NCBI RefSeq assembly: GCF_041734735.1
Contig: NC_134878.1
Span: forward strand, 37,334,883-37,398,882
DNA length: 64,000 nt
Source: Babylonia areolata
Lineage: Eukaryota > Mollusca > Gastropoda > Neogastropoda > Buccinidae
Direction of reading: 5' to 3'
Shown here piece by piece: positions 1 through 13,800 of the stretch (position 1 is its first letter; each line of letters opens with the position of its first letter). Both the position numbers and the translations under genes were made by a program. The notes beneath the pieces are model-generated. The model searched no databases. It was not told the origin of the DNA and saw only the letters and a list, made by a program, of their open reading frames with translations.

Positions 1-3000
1 CTCACTAATTTACTAATAATTCAAACATTAAACAATAACGCGATAACAAATTATTAATCAACTTCACAGAAAAATCACTTATCTTTGCTTTGACGCTTGT
101 AGGCTGTCTTCCACATACATACTGGCCACAGTGGTTTTAACACTTGGCAGTTTCGGCCCTATACACAATTTCAAATACTGCCCACACACACTTCTCTCGT
201 GATGGGTCCGCCAAGTGTTACACAACTACAACGGTCAATCTGCGCGCGCTCCCAGCCGGTGCTGCACCGCTTATAGGCCCTCTCTGTCATTCACTAACAA
301 TTCAACAACTAAACAACAATGGGATGACAAGTTTTGATCCCTCTCACTAATTTACTAATAATTCAAACATTAAACAATAACGCGATAACAAATTATTAAT
401 CAACTTCACAGAAAAATCACTTATCTTTGCTTTGACGCTTGTAGGCTGTCTTTCACATACATACTGGCCACAGTGGTTTTAACACTTGGCAGTTTCGGCC
501 CTATACACAATTTCAAATACTGCCCACACACACTTCTCTCGTGATGGGTCCGCCAAGTGTTACACAACTACAACGGTCAATCTGCGCGCGCTCCCAGCCG
601 GTGCTGCACCGCTTATAGGCCCTCTCTGTCATTCACTAACAATTCAACAACTAAACAACAATGGGATGACAAGTTTTGATCCCTCTCACTAATTTACTAA
701 TAATTCAAACATTAAACAATAACGCGATAACAAATTATTAATCAACTTCACAGAAAAATCACTTATCTTTGCTTTGACGCTTGTAGGCTGTCTTCCACAT
801 ACATACTGGCCACAGTGGTTTTAACACTTGGCAGTTTCGGCCCTATACACAATTTCAAATACTGCCCACACACACTTCTCTCGTGATGGGTCCGCCAAGT
901 GTTACACAACTACAACGGTCAATCTGCGCGCGCTCCCAGCCGGTGCTGCACCGCTTATAGGCCCTCTCTGTCATTCACTAACAATTCAACAACTAAACAA
1001 CAATGGGATGACAAGTTTTGATCCCTCTCACTAATTTACTAATAATTCAAACATTAAACAATAACGCGATAACAAATTATTAATCAACTTCACAGAAAAA
1101 TCACTTATCTTTGCTTTGACGCTTGTAGGCTGTCTTCCACATACATACTGGCCACAGTGGTTTTAACACTTGGCAGTTTCGGCCCTATACACAATTTCAA
1201 ATACTGCCCACACACACTTCTCTCGTGATGGGTCCGCCAAGTGTTACACAACTACAACGGTCAATCTGCGCGCGCTCCCAGCCGGTGCTGCACCGCTTAT
1301 AGGCCCTCTCTGTCATTCACTAACAATTCAACAACTAAACAACAATGGGATGACAAGTTTTGATCCCTCTCACTAATTTACTAATAATTCAAACATTAAA
1401 CAATAACGCGATAACAAATTATTAATCAACTTCACAGAAAAATCACTTATCTTTGCTTTGACGCTTGTAGGCTGTCTTCCACATACATACTGGCCACAGT
1501 GGTTTTAACACTTGGCAGTTTCGGCCCTATACACAATTTCAAATACTGCCCACACACACTTCTCTCGTGATGGGTCCGCCAAGTGTTACACAACTACAAC
1601 GGTCAATCTGCGCGCTCCCAGCCGGTGCTGCACCGCTTATAGGCCCTCTCTGTCATTCACTAACAATTCAACAACTAAACAACAATGGGATGACAAGTTT
1701 TGATCCCTCTCACTAATTTACTAATAATTCAAACATTAAACAATAACGCGATAACAAATTATTAATCAACTTCACAGAAAAATCACTTATCTTTGCTTTG
1801 ACGCTTGTAGGCTGTCTTCCACATACATACTGGCCACAGTGGTTTTAACACTTGGCAGTTTCGGCCCTATACACAATTTCAAATACTGCCCACACACACT
1901 TCTCTCGTGATGGGTCCGCCAAGTGTTACACAACTACAACGGTCAATCTGCGCGCGCTCCCAGCCGGTGCTGCACCGCTTATAGGCCCTCTCTGTCATTC
2001 ACTAACAATTCAACAACTAAACAACAATGGGATGACAAGTTTTGATCCCTCTCACTAATTTACTAATAATTCAAACATTAAACAATAACGCGATAACAAA
2101 TTATTAATCAACTTCACAGAAAAATCACTTATCTTTGCTTTGACGCTTGTAGGCTGTCTTCCACATACATACTGGCCACAGTGGTTTTAACACTTGGCAG
2201 TTTCGGCCCTATACACAATTTCAAATACTGCCACACACACTTCTCTCGTGATGGGTCCGCCAAGTGTTACACAACTACAACGGTCAATCTGCGCGCTCCC
2301 AGCCGGTGCTGCACCGCTTATAGGCCCTCTCTGTCATTCACTAACAATTCAACAACTAAACAACAATGGGATGACAAGTTTTGATCCCTCTCACTAATTT
2401 ACTAATAATTCAAACATTAAACAATAACGCGATAACAAATTATTAATCAACTTCACAGAAAAATCACTTATCTTTGCTTTGACGCTTGTAGGCTGTCTTC
2501 CACATACATACTGGCCACAGTGGTTTTAACACTTGGCAGTTTCGGCCCTATACACAATTTCAAATACTGCCCACACACACTTCTCTCGTGATGGGTCCGC
2601 CAAGTGTTACACAACTACAACGGTCAATCTGCGCGCTCCCAGCCGGTGCTGCACCGCTTATAGGCCCTCTCTGTCATTCACTAACAATTCAACAACTAAA
2701 CAACAATGGGATGACAAGTTTTGATCCCTCTCACTAATTTACTAATAATTCAAACATTAAACAATAACGCGATAACAAATTATTAATCAACTTCACAGAA
2801 AAATCACTTATCTTTGCTTTGACGCTTGTAGGCTGTCTTCCACATACATACTGGCCACAGTGGTTTTAACACTTGGCAGTTTCGGCCTATACACAATTTC
2901 AAATACTGCCCACACACACTTCTCTCGTGATGGGTCCGCCAAGTGTTACACAACTACAACGGTCAATCTGCGCGCGCTCCCAGCCGGTGCTGCACCGCTT

Positions 3001-4784
3001 ATAGGCCCTCTCTGTCATTCACTAACAATTCAACAACTAAACAACAATGGGATGACAAGTTTTGATCCCTCTCACTAATTTACTAATAATTCAAACATTA
3101 AACAATAACGCGATAACAAATTATTAATCAACTTCACAGAAAAATCACTTATCTTTGCTTTGACGCTTGTAGGCTGTCTTCCACATACATACTGGCCACA
3201 GTGGTTTTAACACTTGGCAGTTTCGGCCCTATACACAATTTCAAATACTGCCCACACACACTTCTCTCGTGATGGGTCCGCCAAGTGTTACACAACTACA
3301 ACGGTCAATCTGCGCGCGCTCCCAGCCGGTGCTGCACCGCTTATAGGCCCTCTCTGTCATTCACTAACAATTCAACAACTAAACAACAATGGGATGACAA
3401 GTTTTGATCCTCTCACTAATTTACTAATAATTCAAACATTAAACAATAACGCGATAACAAATTATTAATCAACTTCACAGAAAAATCACTTATCTTTGCT
3501 TTGACGCTTGTAGGCTGTCTTCCACATACATACTGGCCACAGTGGTTTTAACACTTGGCAGTTTCGGCCCTATACACAATTTCAAATACTGCGCACACCA
3601 CACTTCTCTCGTGCTGGGTCCGCCAAGTGTTACACAACTACAACGGTCAATCTGCGCGCGCTCCCAGCCGGTGCTGCACCGCTTATAGGCCCTCTCTGTC
3701 ATTCACTAACAATTCAACAACTAAACAACAATGGGATGACAAGTTTTGATCCCTCTCACTAATTTACTAATAATTCAAACATTAAACAATAACGCGATAA
3801 CAAATTATTAATCAACTTCACAGAAAAATCACTTATCTTTGCTTTGACGCTTGTAGGCTGTCTTCCACATACATACTGGCCACAGTGGTTTTAACACTTG
3901 GCAGTTTCGGCCCTATACACAATTTCAAATACTGCCCACACACACTTCTCTCGTGATGGGTCCGCCAAGTGTTACACAACTACAACGGTCAATCTGCGCG
4001 CGCTCCCAGCCGGTGCTGCACCGCTTATAGGCCCTCTCTGTCATTCACTAACAATTCAACAACTAAACAACAATGGGATGACAAGTTTTGATCCCTCTCA
4101 CTAATTTACTAATAATTCAAACATTAAACAATAACGCGTAACAAATTATTAATCAACCTTCACAGAAAACCTCACTTATCTTTGCTATGACGCCACTTGA
4201 AGGCTGTCTTACCACATAATACTGGCCACAGTGGCTTTTAACACTTGGCAGTTTCGGCCCTATACCACAATTTCAAATACTGCGCCACACACACTTCTCT
4301 CGTGATGGGTCGCCAAGTGTTCCCAACCTACCACAGGTCAAATCTCGCGCTCGCTCCCAGCGGTGCAGCACCACTTCTAGGCCCCTCTCTGTCATTCACT
4401 AACAATTCAACCAACTAAACAACAATGGGATGACAAGTTTGATCCCACTCACTAATTTACTAATAATCAAACCATTAACACTAACGCGCTAACAAATTAT
4501 AATCAACCTTCCACAGAAACACAATCCTTATCTTTGCTTTGACGCTTGTAGGCTGTCTTCCACATACATACTGGCCACAGTGGTTTTAACACTTGGCAGT
4601 TTCGGCCCCTATACACAATTTCAAATACTGCCCACCCACACTTCTCTCGTGAATGGGTCCGCCAAGTGTTTACACAACTACAACGGTCAATCTGCGCGCG
4701 CTCCCAGCCGGTGCTGCACGCTTCATAGGCCCCTCTCTGTCCATTCACTAACAATTCAACAACTAAACCAACACTGGGATGACA
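1..4784. repeat. 342-bp satellite, about 14 tandem copies
   Basis: Head-to-tail copies begin at 1, 343, 685, 1027 and 1369 with an exact 342-bp step; later copies are 339-343 bp. Copies up to about 4130 differ only by rare changes, such as loss of one GC pair in a GCGCGCG run, one C in a CCC run, or a T/C change in copy 2. Each unit has an AT-rich half and a GC-richer half. In copy 1, 138-148 and 210-220 form perfect 11-bp inverted arms (TAACACTTGGC / GCCAAGTGTTA) with a 61-base loop, and 257-269 is a tight 6-bp hairpin. The 63-84 codon open frames recurring in each unit change frame with small indels and are not genes. The array is cut by the window start and by the gap. I do not recognise the family. 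Confidence 0.95.
4138..4784. other. Indel-rich end of the 342-bp array next to the gap
   Basis: From about 4138 the otherwise near-perfect 342-bp units carry scattered single-base insertions and deletions, densest up to about 4520. The contrast with the clean copies before it, and its position directly against the gap, suggest low-quality consensus at a contig end and not real ageing of the repeat. Confidence 0.6.
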
Positions 4785-4884
4785 NNNNNNNNNNNNNNNN
4801 NNNNNNNNNNNNNNNNNNNNNNNNNNNNNNNNNNNNNNNNNNNNNNNNNNNNNNNNNNNNNNNNNNNNNNNNNNNNNNNNNNNN
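4785..4884. other. Assembly gap, 100 N
   Basis: Exactly 100 N separate the 342-bp satellite from the 55-bp satellite. A 100-N run is a common placeholder for a gap of unknown size, so the two satellites may not be adjacent in the genome and the true distance is unknown. Confidence 0.97.
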
Positions 4885-7800
4885 GTCAGTTTTGTCGCAG
4901 TGTGTGTGACATTCTACACTGACACAGTTGTTGGCTCTGGTCTGTTTTGTCGCAGTGTGTGTGACATTCTACACTGACACAGTTGTTGGCTCTGGTCAGT
5001 TTTGTCGCAGTGTGTGTGACATTCTACACTGACACAGTTGTTGGCTCTGGTCTGTTTTGTCGCAGTGTGTGTGACATTCTACACTGACACAGTTGTTGGC
5101 TCTGGTCAGTTTTGTCGCAGTGTGTGTGACATTCTACACTGACACAGTTGTTGGCTCTGGTCAGTTTTGTCGCAGTGTGTGTGACATTCTACACTGACAC
5201 AGTTGTTGGCTCTGGTCTGTTTTGTCGCAGTGTGTGTGACATTCTACACTGACACAGTTGTTGGCTCTGGTCTGTTTTGTCGCAGTGTGTGTGACATTCT
5301 ACACTGACACAGTTGTTGGCTCTGGTCAGTTTTGTCGCAGTGTGTGTGACATTCTACACTGACACAGTTGTTGGCTCTGGTCAGTTTTGTCGCAGTGTGT
5401 GTGACATTCTACACTGACACAGTTGTTGGCTCTGGTCAGTTTTGTCGCAGTGTGTGTGACATTCTACACTGACACAGTTGTTGGCTCTGGTCAGTTTTGT
5501 CGCAGTGTGTGTGACATTCTACACTGACACAGTTGTTGGCTCTGGTCAGTTTTGTCGCAGTGTGTGTGACATTCTACACTGACACAGTTGTTGGCTCTGG
5601 TCAGTTTTGTCGCAGTGTGTGTGACATTCTACACTGACACAGTTGTTGGCTCTGGTCAGTTTTGTCGCAGTGTGTGTGACATTCTACACTGACACAGTTG
5701 TTGGCTCTGGTCAGTTTTGTCGCAGTGTGTGTGACATTCTACACTGACACAGTTGTTGGCTCTGGTCAGTTTTGTCGCAGTGTGTGTGACATTCTACACT
5801 GACACAGTTGTTGGCTCTGGTCAGTTTTGTCGCAGTGTGTGTGACATTCTACACTGACACAGTTGTTGGCTCTGGTCAGTTTTGTCGCAGTGTGTGTGAC
5901 ATTCTACACTGACACAGTTGTTGGCTCTGGTCAGTTTTGTCGCAGTGTGTGTGACATTCTACACTGACACAGTTGTTGGCTCTGGTCAGTTTTGTCGCAG
6001 TGTGTGTGACATTCTACACTGACACAGTTGTTGGCTCTGGTCTGTTTTGTCGCAGTGTGTGTGACATTCTACACTGACACAGTTGTTGGCTCTGGTCAGT
6101 TTTGTCGCAGTGTGTGTGACATTCTACACTGACACAGTTGTTGGCTCTGGTCTGTTTTGTCGCAGTGTGTGTGACATTCTACACTGACACAGTTGTTGGC
6201 TCTGGTCTGTTTTGTCGCAGTGTGTGTGACATTCTACACTGACACAGTTGTTGGCTCTGGTCAGTTTTGTCGCAGTGTGTGTGACATTCTACACTGACAC
6301 AGTTGTTGGCTCTGGTCTGTTTTGTCGCAGTGTGTGTGACATTCTACACTGACACAGTTGTTGGCTCTGGTCAGTTTTGTCGCAGTGTGTGTGACATTCT
6401 ACACTGACACAGTTGTTGGCTCTGGTCAGTTTTGTCGCAGTGTGTGTGACATTCTACACTGACACAGTTGTTGGCTCTGGTCAGTTTTGTCGCAGTGTGT
6501 GTGACATTCTACACTGACACAGTTGTTGGCTCTGGTCAGTTTTGTCGCAGTGTGTGTGACATTCTACACTGACACAGTTGTTGGCTCTGGTCAGTTTTGT
6601 CGCAGTGTGTGTGACATTCTACACTGACACAGTTGTTGGCTCTGGTCTGTTTTGTCGCAGTGTGTGTGACATTCTACACTGACACAGTTGTTGGCTCTGG
6701 TCAGTTTTGTCGCAGTGTGTGTGACATTCTACACTGACACAGTTGTTGGCTCTGGTCAGTTTTGTCGCAGTGTGTGTGACATTCTACACTGACACAGTTG
6801 TTGGCTCTGGTCAGTTTTGTCGCAGTGTGTGTGACATTCTACACTGACACAGTTGTTGGCTCTGGTCTGTTTTGTCGCAGTGTGTGTGACATTCTACACT
6901 GACACAGTTGTTGGCTCTGGTCAGTTTTGTCGCAGTGTGTGTGACATTCTACACTGACACAGTTGTTGGCTCTGGTCTGTTTTGTCGCAGTGTGTGTGAC
7001 ATTCTACACTGACACAGTTGTTGGCTCTGGTCAGTTTTGTCGCAGTGTGTGTGACATTCTACACTGACACAGTTGTTGGCTCTGGTCAGTTTTGTCGCAG
7101 TGTGTGTGACATTCTACACTGACACAGTTGTTGGCTCTGGTCAGTTTTGTCGCAGTGTGTGTGACATTCTACACTGACACAGTTGTTGGCTCTGGTCTGT
7201 TTTGTCGCAGTGTGTGTGACATTCTACACTGACACAGTTGTTGGCTCTGGTCAGTTTTGTCGCAGTGTGTGTGACATTCTACACTGACACAGTTGTTGGC
7301 TCTGGTCTGTTTTGTCGCAGTGTGTGTGACATTCTACACTGACACAGTTGTTGGCTCTGGTCAGTTTTGTCGCAGTGTGTGTGACATTCTACACTGACAC
7401 AGTTGTTGGCTCTGGTCAGTTTTGTCGCAGTGTGTGTGACATTCTACACTGACACAGTTGTTGGCTCTGGTCTGTTTTGTCGCAGTGTGTGTGACATTCT
7501 ACACTGACACAGTTGTTGGCTCTGGTCAGTTTTGTCGCAGTGTGTGTGACATTCTACACTGACACAGTTGTTGGCTCTGGTCTGTTTTGTCGCAGTGTGT
7601 GTGACATTCTACACTGACACAGTTGTTGGCTCTGGTCTGTTTTGTCGCAGTGTGTGTGACATTCTACACTGACACAGTTGTTGGCTCTGGTCTGTTTTGT
7701 CGCAGTGTGTGTGACATTCTACACTGACACAGTTGTTGGCTCTGGTCTGTTTTGTCGCAGTGTGTGTGACATTCTACACTGACACAGTTGTTGGCTCTGG

Positions 7801-10800
7801 TCAGTTTTGTCGCAGTGTGTGTGACATTCTACACTGACACAGTTGTTGGCTCTGGTCTGTTTTGTCGCAGTGTGTGTGACATTCTACACTGACACAGTTG
7901 TTGGCTCTGGTCAGTTTTGTCGCAGTGTGTGTGACATTCTACACTGACACAGTTGTTGGCTCTGGTCTGTTTTGTCGCAGTGTGTGTGACATTCTACACT
8001 GACACAGTTGTTGGCTCTGGTCTGTTTTGTCGCAGTGTGTGTGACATTCTACACTGACACAGTTGTTGGCTCTGGTCTGTTTTGTCGCAGTGTGTGTGAC
8101 ATTCTACACTGACACAGTTGTTGGCTCTGGTCAGTTTTGTCGCAGTGTGTGTGACATTCTACACTGACACAGTTGTTGGCTCTGGTCAGTTTTGTCGCAG
8201 TGTGTGTGACATTCTACACTGACACAGTTGTTGGCTCTGGTCAGTTTTGTCGCAGTGTGTGTGACATTCTACACTGACACAGTTGTTGGCTCTGGTCAGT
8301 TTTGTCGCAGTGTGTGTGACATTCTACACTGACACAGTTGTTGGCTCTGGTCTGTTTTGTCGCAGTGTGTGTGACATTCTACACTGACACAGTTGTTGGC
8401 TCTGGTCAGTTTTGTCGCAGTGTGTGTGACATTCTACACTGACACAGTTGTTGGCTCTGGTCAGTTTTGTCGCAGTGTGTGTGACATTCTACACTGACAC
8501 AGTTGTTGGCTCTGGTCAGTTTTGTCGCAGTGTGTGTGACATTCTACACTGACACAGTTGTTGGCTCTGGTCAGTTTTGTCGCAGTGTGTGTGACATTCT
8601 ACACTGACACAGTTGTTGGCTCTGGTCAGTTTTGTCGCAGTGTGTGTGACATTCTACACTGACACAGTTGTTGGCTCTGGTCTGTTTTGTCGCAGTGTGT
8701 GTGACATTCTACACTGACACAGTTGTTGGCTCTGGTCAGTTTTGTCGCAGTGTGTGTGACATTCTACACTGACACAGTTGTTGGCTCTGGTCAGTTTTGT
8801 CGCAGTGTGTGTGACATTCTACACTGACACAGTTGTTGGCTCTGGTCTGTTTTGTCGCAGTGTGTGTGACATTCTACACTGACACAGTTGTTGGCTCTGG
8901 TCTGTTTTGTCGCAGTGTGTGTGACATTCTACACTGACACAGTTGTTGGCTCTGGTCAGTTTTGTCGCAGTGTGTGTGACATTCTACACTGACACAGTTG
9001 TTGGCTCTGGTCAGTTTTGTCGCAGTGTGTGTGACATTCTACACTGACACAGTTGTTGGCTCTGGTCAGTTTTGTCGCAGTGTGTGTGACATTCTACACT
9101 GACACAGTTGTTGGCTCTGGTCTGTTTTGTCGCAGTGTGTGTGACATTCTACACTGACACAGTTGTTGGCTCTGGTCAGTTTTGTCGCAGTGTGTGTGAC
9201 ATTCTACACTGACACAGTTGTTGGCTCTGGTCTGTTTTGTCGCAGTGTGTGTGACATTCTACACTGACACAGTTGTTGGCTCTGGTCAGTTTTGTCGCAG
9301 TGTGTGTGACATTCTACACTGACACAGTTGTTGGCTCTGGTCAGTTTTGTCGCAGTGTGTGTGACATTCTACACTGACACAGTTGTTGGCTCTGGTCTGT
9401 TTTGTCGCAGTGTGTGTGACATTCTACACTGACACAGTTGTTGGCTCTGGTCTGTTTTGTCGCAGTGTGTGTGACATTCTACACTGACACAGTTGTTGGC
9501 TCTGGTCTGTTTTGTCGCAGTGTGTGTGACATTCTACACTGACACAGTTGTTGGCTCTGGTCAGTTTTGTCGCAGTGTGTGTGACATTCTACACTGACAC
9601 AGTTGTTGGCTCTGGTCTGTTTTGTCGCAGTGTGTGTGACATTCTACACTGACACAGTTGTTGGCTCTGGTCAGTTTTGTCGCAGTGTGTGTGACATTCT
9701 ACACTGACACAGTTGTTGGCTCTGGTCTGTTTTGTCGCAGTGTGTGTGACATTCTACACTGACACAGTTGTTGGCTCTGGTCAGTTTTGTCGCAGTGTGT
9801 GTGACATTCTACACTGACACAGTTGTTGGCTCTGGTCAGTTTTGTCGCAGTGTGTGTGACATTCTACACTGACACAGTTGTTGGCTCTGGTCAGTTTTGT
9901 CGCAGTGTGTGTGACATTCTACACTGACACAGTTGTTGGCTCTGGTCAGTTTTGTCGCAGTGTGTGTGACATTCTACACTGACACAGTTGTTGGCTCTGG
10001 TCAGTTTTGTCGCAGTGTGTGTGACATTCTACACTGACACAGTTGTTGGCTCTGGTCAGTTTTGTCGCAGTGTGTGTGACATTCTACACTGACACAGTTG
10101 TTGGCTCTGGTCTGTTTTGTCGCAGTGTGTGTGACATTCTACACTGACACAGTTGTTGGCTCTGGTCAGTTTTGTCGCAGTGTGTGTGACATTCTACACT
10201 GACACAGTTGTTGGCTCTGGTCAGTTTTGTCGCAGTGTGTGTGACATTCTACACTGACACAGTTGTTGGCTCTGGTCTGTTTTGTCGCAGTGTGTGTGAC
10301 ATTCTACACTGACACAGTTGTTGGCTCTGGTCAGTTTTGTCGCAGTGTGTGTGACATTCTACACTGACACAGTTGTTGGCTCTGGTCAGTTTTGTCGCAG
10401 TGTGTGTGACATTCTACACTGACACAGTTGTTGGCTCTGGTCAGTTTTGTCGCAGTGTGTGTGACATTCTACACTGACACAGTTGTTGGCTCTGGTCAGT
10501 TTTGTCGCAGTGTGTGTGACATTCTACACTGACACAGTTGTTGGCTCTGGTCTGTTTTGTCGCAGTGTGTGTGACATTCTACACTGACACAGTTGTTGGC
10601 TCTGGTCTGTTTTGTCGCAGTGTGTGTGACATTCTACACTGACACAGTTGTTGGCTCTGGTCAGTTTTGTCGCAGTGTGTGTGACATTCTACACTGACAC
10701 AGTTGTTGGCTCTGGTCAGTTTTGTCGCAGTGTGTGTGACATTCTACACTGACACAGTTGTTGGCTCTGGTCTGTTTTGTCGCAGTGTGTGTGACATTCT

Positions 10801-13800
10801 ACACTGACACAGTTGTTGGCTCTGGTCTGTTTTGTCGCAGTGTGTGTGACATTCTACACTGACACAGTTGTTGGCTCTGGTCAGTTTTGTCGCAGTGTGT
10901 GTGACATTCTACACTGACACAGTTGTTGGCTCTGGTCAGTTTTGTCGCAGTGTGTGTGACATTCTACACTGACACAGTTGTTGGCTCTGGTCAGTTTTGT
11001 CGCAGTGTGTGTGACATTCTACACTGACACAGTTGTTGGCTCTGGTCAGTTTTGTCGCAGTGTGTGTGACATTCTACACTGACACAGTTGTTGGCTCTGG
11101 TCAGTTTTGTCGCAGTGTGTGTGACATTCTACACTGACACAGTTGTTGGCTCTGGTCTGTTTTGTCGCAGTGTGTGTGACATTCTACACTGACACAGTTG
11201 TTGGCTCTGGTCAGTTTTGTCGCAGTGTGTGTGACATTCTACACTGACACAGTTGTTGGCTCTGGTCAGTTTTGTCGCAGTGTGTGTGACATTCTACACT
11301 GACACAGTTGTTGGCTCTGGTCAGTTTTGTCGCAGTGTGTGTGACATTCTACACTGACACAGTTGTTGGCTCTGGTCTGTTTTGTCGCAGTGTGTGTGAC
11401 ATTCTACACTGACACAGTTGTTGGCTCTGGTCAGTTTTGTCGCAGTGTGTGTGACATTCTACACTGACACAGTTGTTGGCTCTGGTCAGTTTTGTCGCAG
11501 TGTGTGTGACATTCTACACTGACACAGTTGTTGGCTCTGGTCAGTTTTGTCGCAGTGTGTGTGACATTCTACACTGACACAGTTGTTGGCTCTGGTCTGT
11601 TTTGTCGCAGTGTGTGTGACATTCTACACTGACACAGTTGTTGGCTCTGGTCTGTTTTGTCGCAGTGTGTGTGACATTCTACACTGACACAGTTGTTGGC
11701 TCTGGTCAGTTTTGTCGCAGTGTGTGTGACATTCTACACTGACACAGTTGTTGGCTCTGGTCTGTTTTGTCGCAGTGTGTGTGACATTCTACACTGACAC
11801 AGTTGTTGGCTCTGGTCTGTTTTGTCGCAGTGTGTGTGACATTCTACACTGACACAGTTGTTGGCTCTGGTCTGTTTTGTCGCAGTGTGTGTGACATTCT
11901 ACACTGACACAGTTGTTGGCTCTGGTCAGTTTTGTCGCAGTGTGTGTGACATTCTACACTGACACAGTTGTTGGCTCTGGTCAGTTTTGTCGCAGTGTGT
12001 GTGACATTCTACACTGACACAGTTGTTGGCTCTGGTCTGTTTTGTCGCAGTGTGTGTGACATTCTACACTGACACAGTTGTTGGCTCTGGTCAGTTTTGT
12101 CGCAGTGTGTGTGACATTCTACACTGACACAGTTGTTGGCTCTGGTCAGTTTTGTCGCAGTGTGTGTGACATTCTACACTGACACAGTTGTTGGCTCTGG
12201 TCTGTTTTGTCGCAGTGTGTGTGACATTCTACACTGACACAGTTGTTGGCTCTGGTCAGTTTTGTCGCAGTGTGTGTGACATTCTACACTGACACAGTTG
12301 TTGGCTCTGGTCAGTTTTGTCGCAGTGTGTGTGACATTCTACACTGACACAGTTGTTGGCTCTGGTCAGTTTTGTCGCAGTGTGTGTGACATTCTACACT
12401 GACACAGTTGTTGGCTCTGGTCTGTTTTGTCGCAGTGTGTGTGACATTCTACACTGACACAGTTGTTGGCTCTGGTCAGTTTTGTCGCAGTGTGTGTGAC
12501 ATTCTACACTGACACAGTTGTTGGCTCTGGTCTGTTTTGTCGCAGTGTGTGTGACATTCTACACTGACACAGTTGTTGGCTCTGGTCTGTTTTGTCGCAG
12601 TGTGTGTGACATTCTACACTGACACAGTTGTTGGCTCTGGTCAGTTTTGTCGCAGTGTGTGTGACATTCTACACTGACACAGTTGTTGGCTCTGGTCAGT
12701 TTTGTCGCAGTGTGTGTGACATTCTACACTGACACAGTTGTTGGCTCTGGTCAGTTTTGTCGCAGTGTGTGTGACATTCTACACTGACACAGTTGTTGGC
12801 TCTGGTCTGTTTTGTCGCAGTGTGTGTGACATTCTACACTGACACAGTTGTTGGCTCTGGTCAGTTTTGTCGCAGTGTGTGTGACATTCTACACTGACAC
12901 AGTTGTTGGCTCTGGTCTGTTTTGTCGCAGTGTGTGTGACATTCTACACTGACACAGTTGTTGGCTCTGGTCAGTTTTGTCGCAGTGTGTGTGACATTCT
13001 ACACTGACACAGTTGTTGGCTCTGGTCAGTTTTGTCGCAGTGTGTGTGACATTCTACACTGACACAGTTGTTGGCTCTGGTCAGTTTTGTCGCAGTGTGT
13101 GTGACATTCTACACTGACACAGTTGTTGGCTCTGGTCTGTTTTGTCGCAGTGTGTGTGACATTCTACACTGACACAGTTGTTGGCTCTGGTCAGTTTTGT
13201 CGCAGTGTGTGTGACATTCTACACTGACACAGTTGTTGGCTCTGGTCAGTTTTGTCGCAGTGTGTGTGACATTCTACACTGACACAGTTGTTGGCTCTGG
13301 TCAGTTTTGTCGCAGTGTGTGTGACATTCTACACTGACACAGTTGTTGGCTCTGGTCAGTTTTGTCGCAGTGTGTGTGACATTCTACACTGACACAGTTG
13401 TTGGCTCTGGTCAGTTTTGTCGCAGTGTGTGTGACATTCTACACTGACACAGTTGTTGGCTCTGGTCAGTTTTGTCGCAGTGTGTGTGACATTCTACACT
13501 GACACAGTTGTTGGCTCTGGTCTGTTTTGTCGCAGTGTGTGTGACATTCTACACTGACACAGTTGTTGGCTCTGGTCAGTTTTGTCGCAGTGTGTGTGAC
13601 ATTCTACACTGACACAGTTGTTGGCTCTGGTCTGTTTTGTCGCAGTGTGTGTGACATTCTACACTGACACAGTTGTTGGCTCTGGTCTGTTTTGTCGCAG
13701 TGTGTGTGACATTCTACACTGACACAGTTGTTGGCTCTGGTCTGTTTTGTCGCAGTGTGTGTGACATTCTACACTGACACAGTTGTTGGCTCTGGTCTGT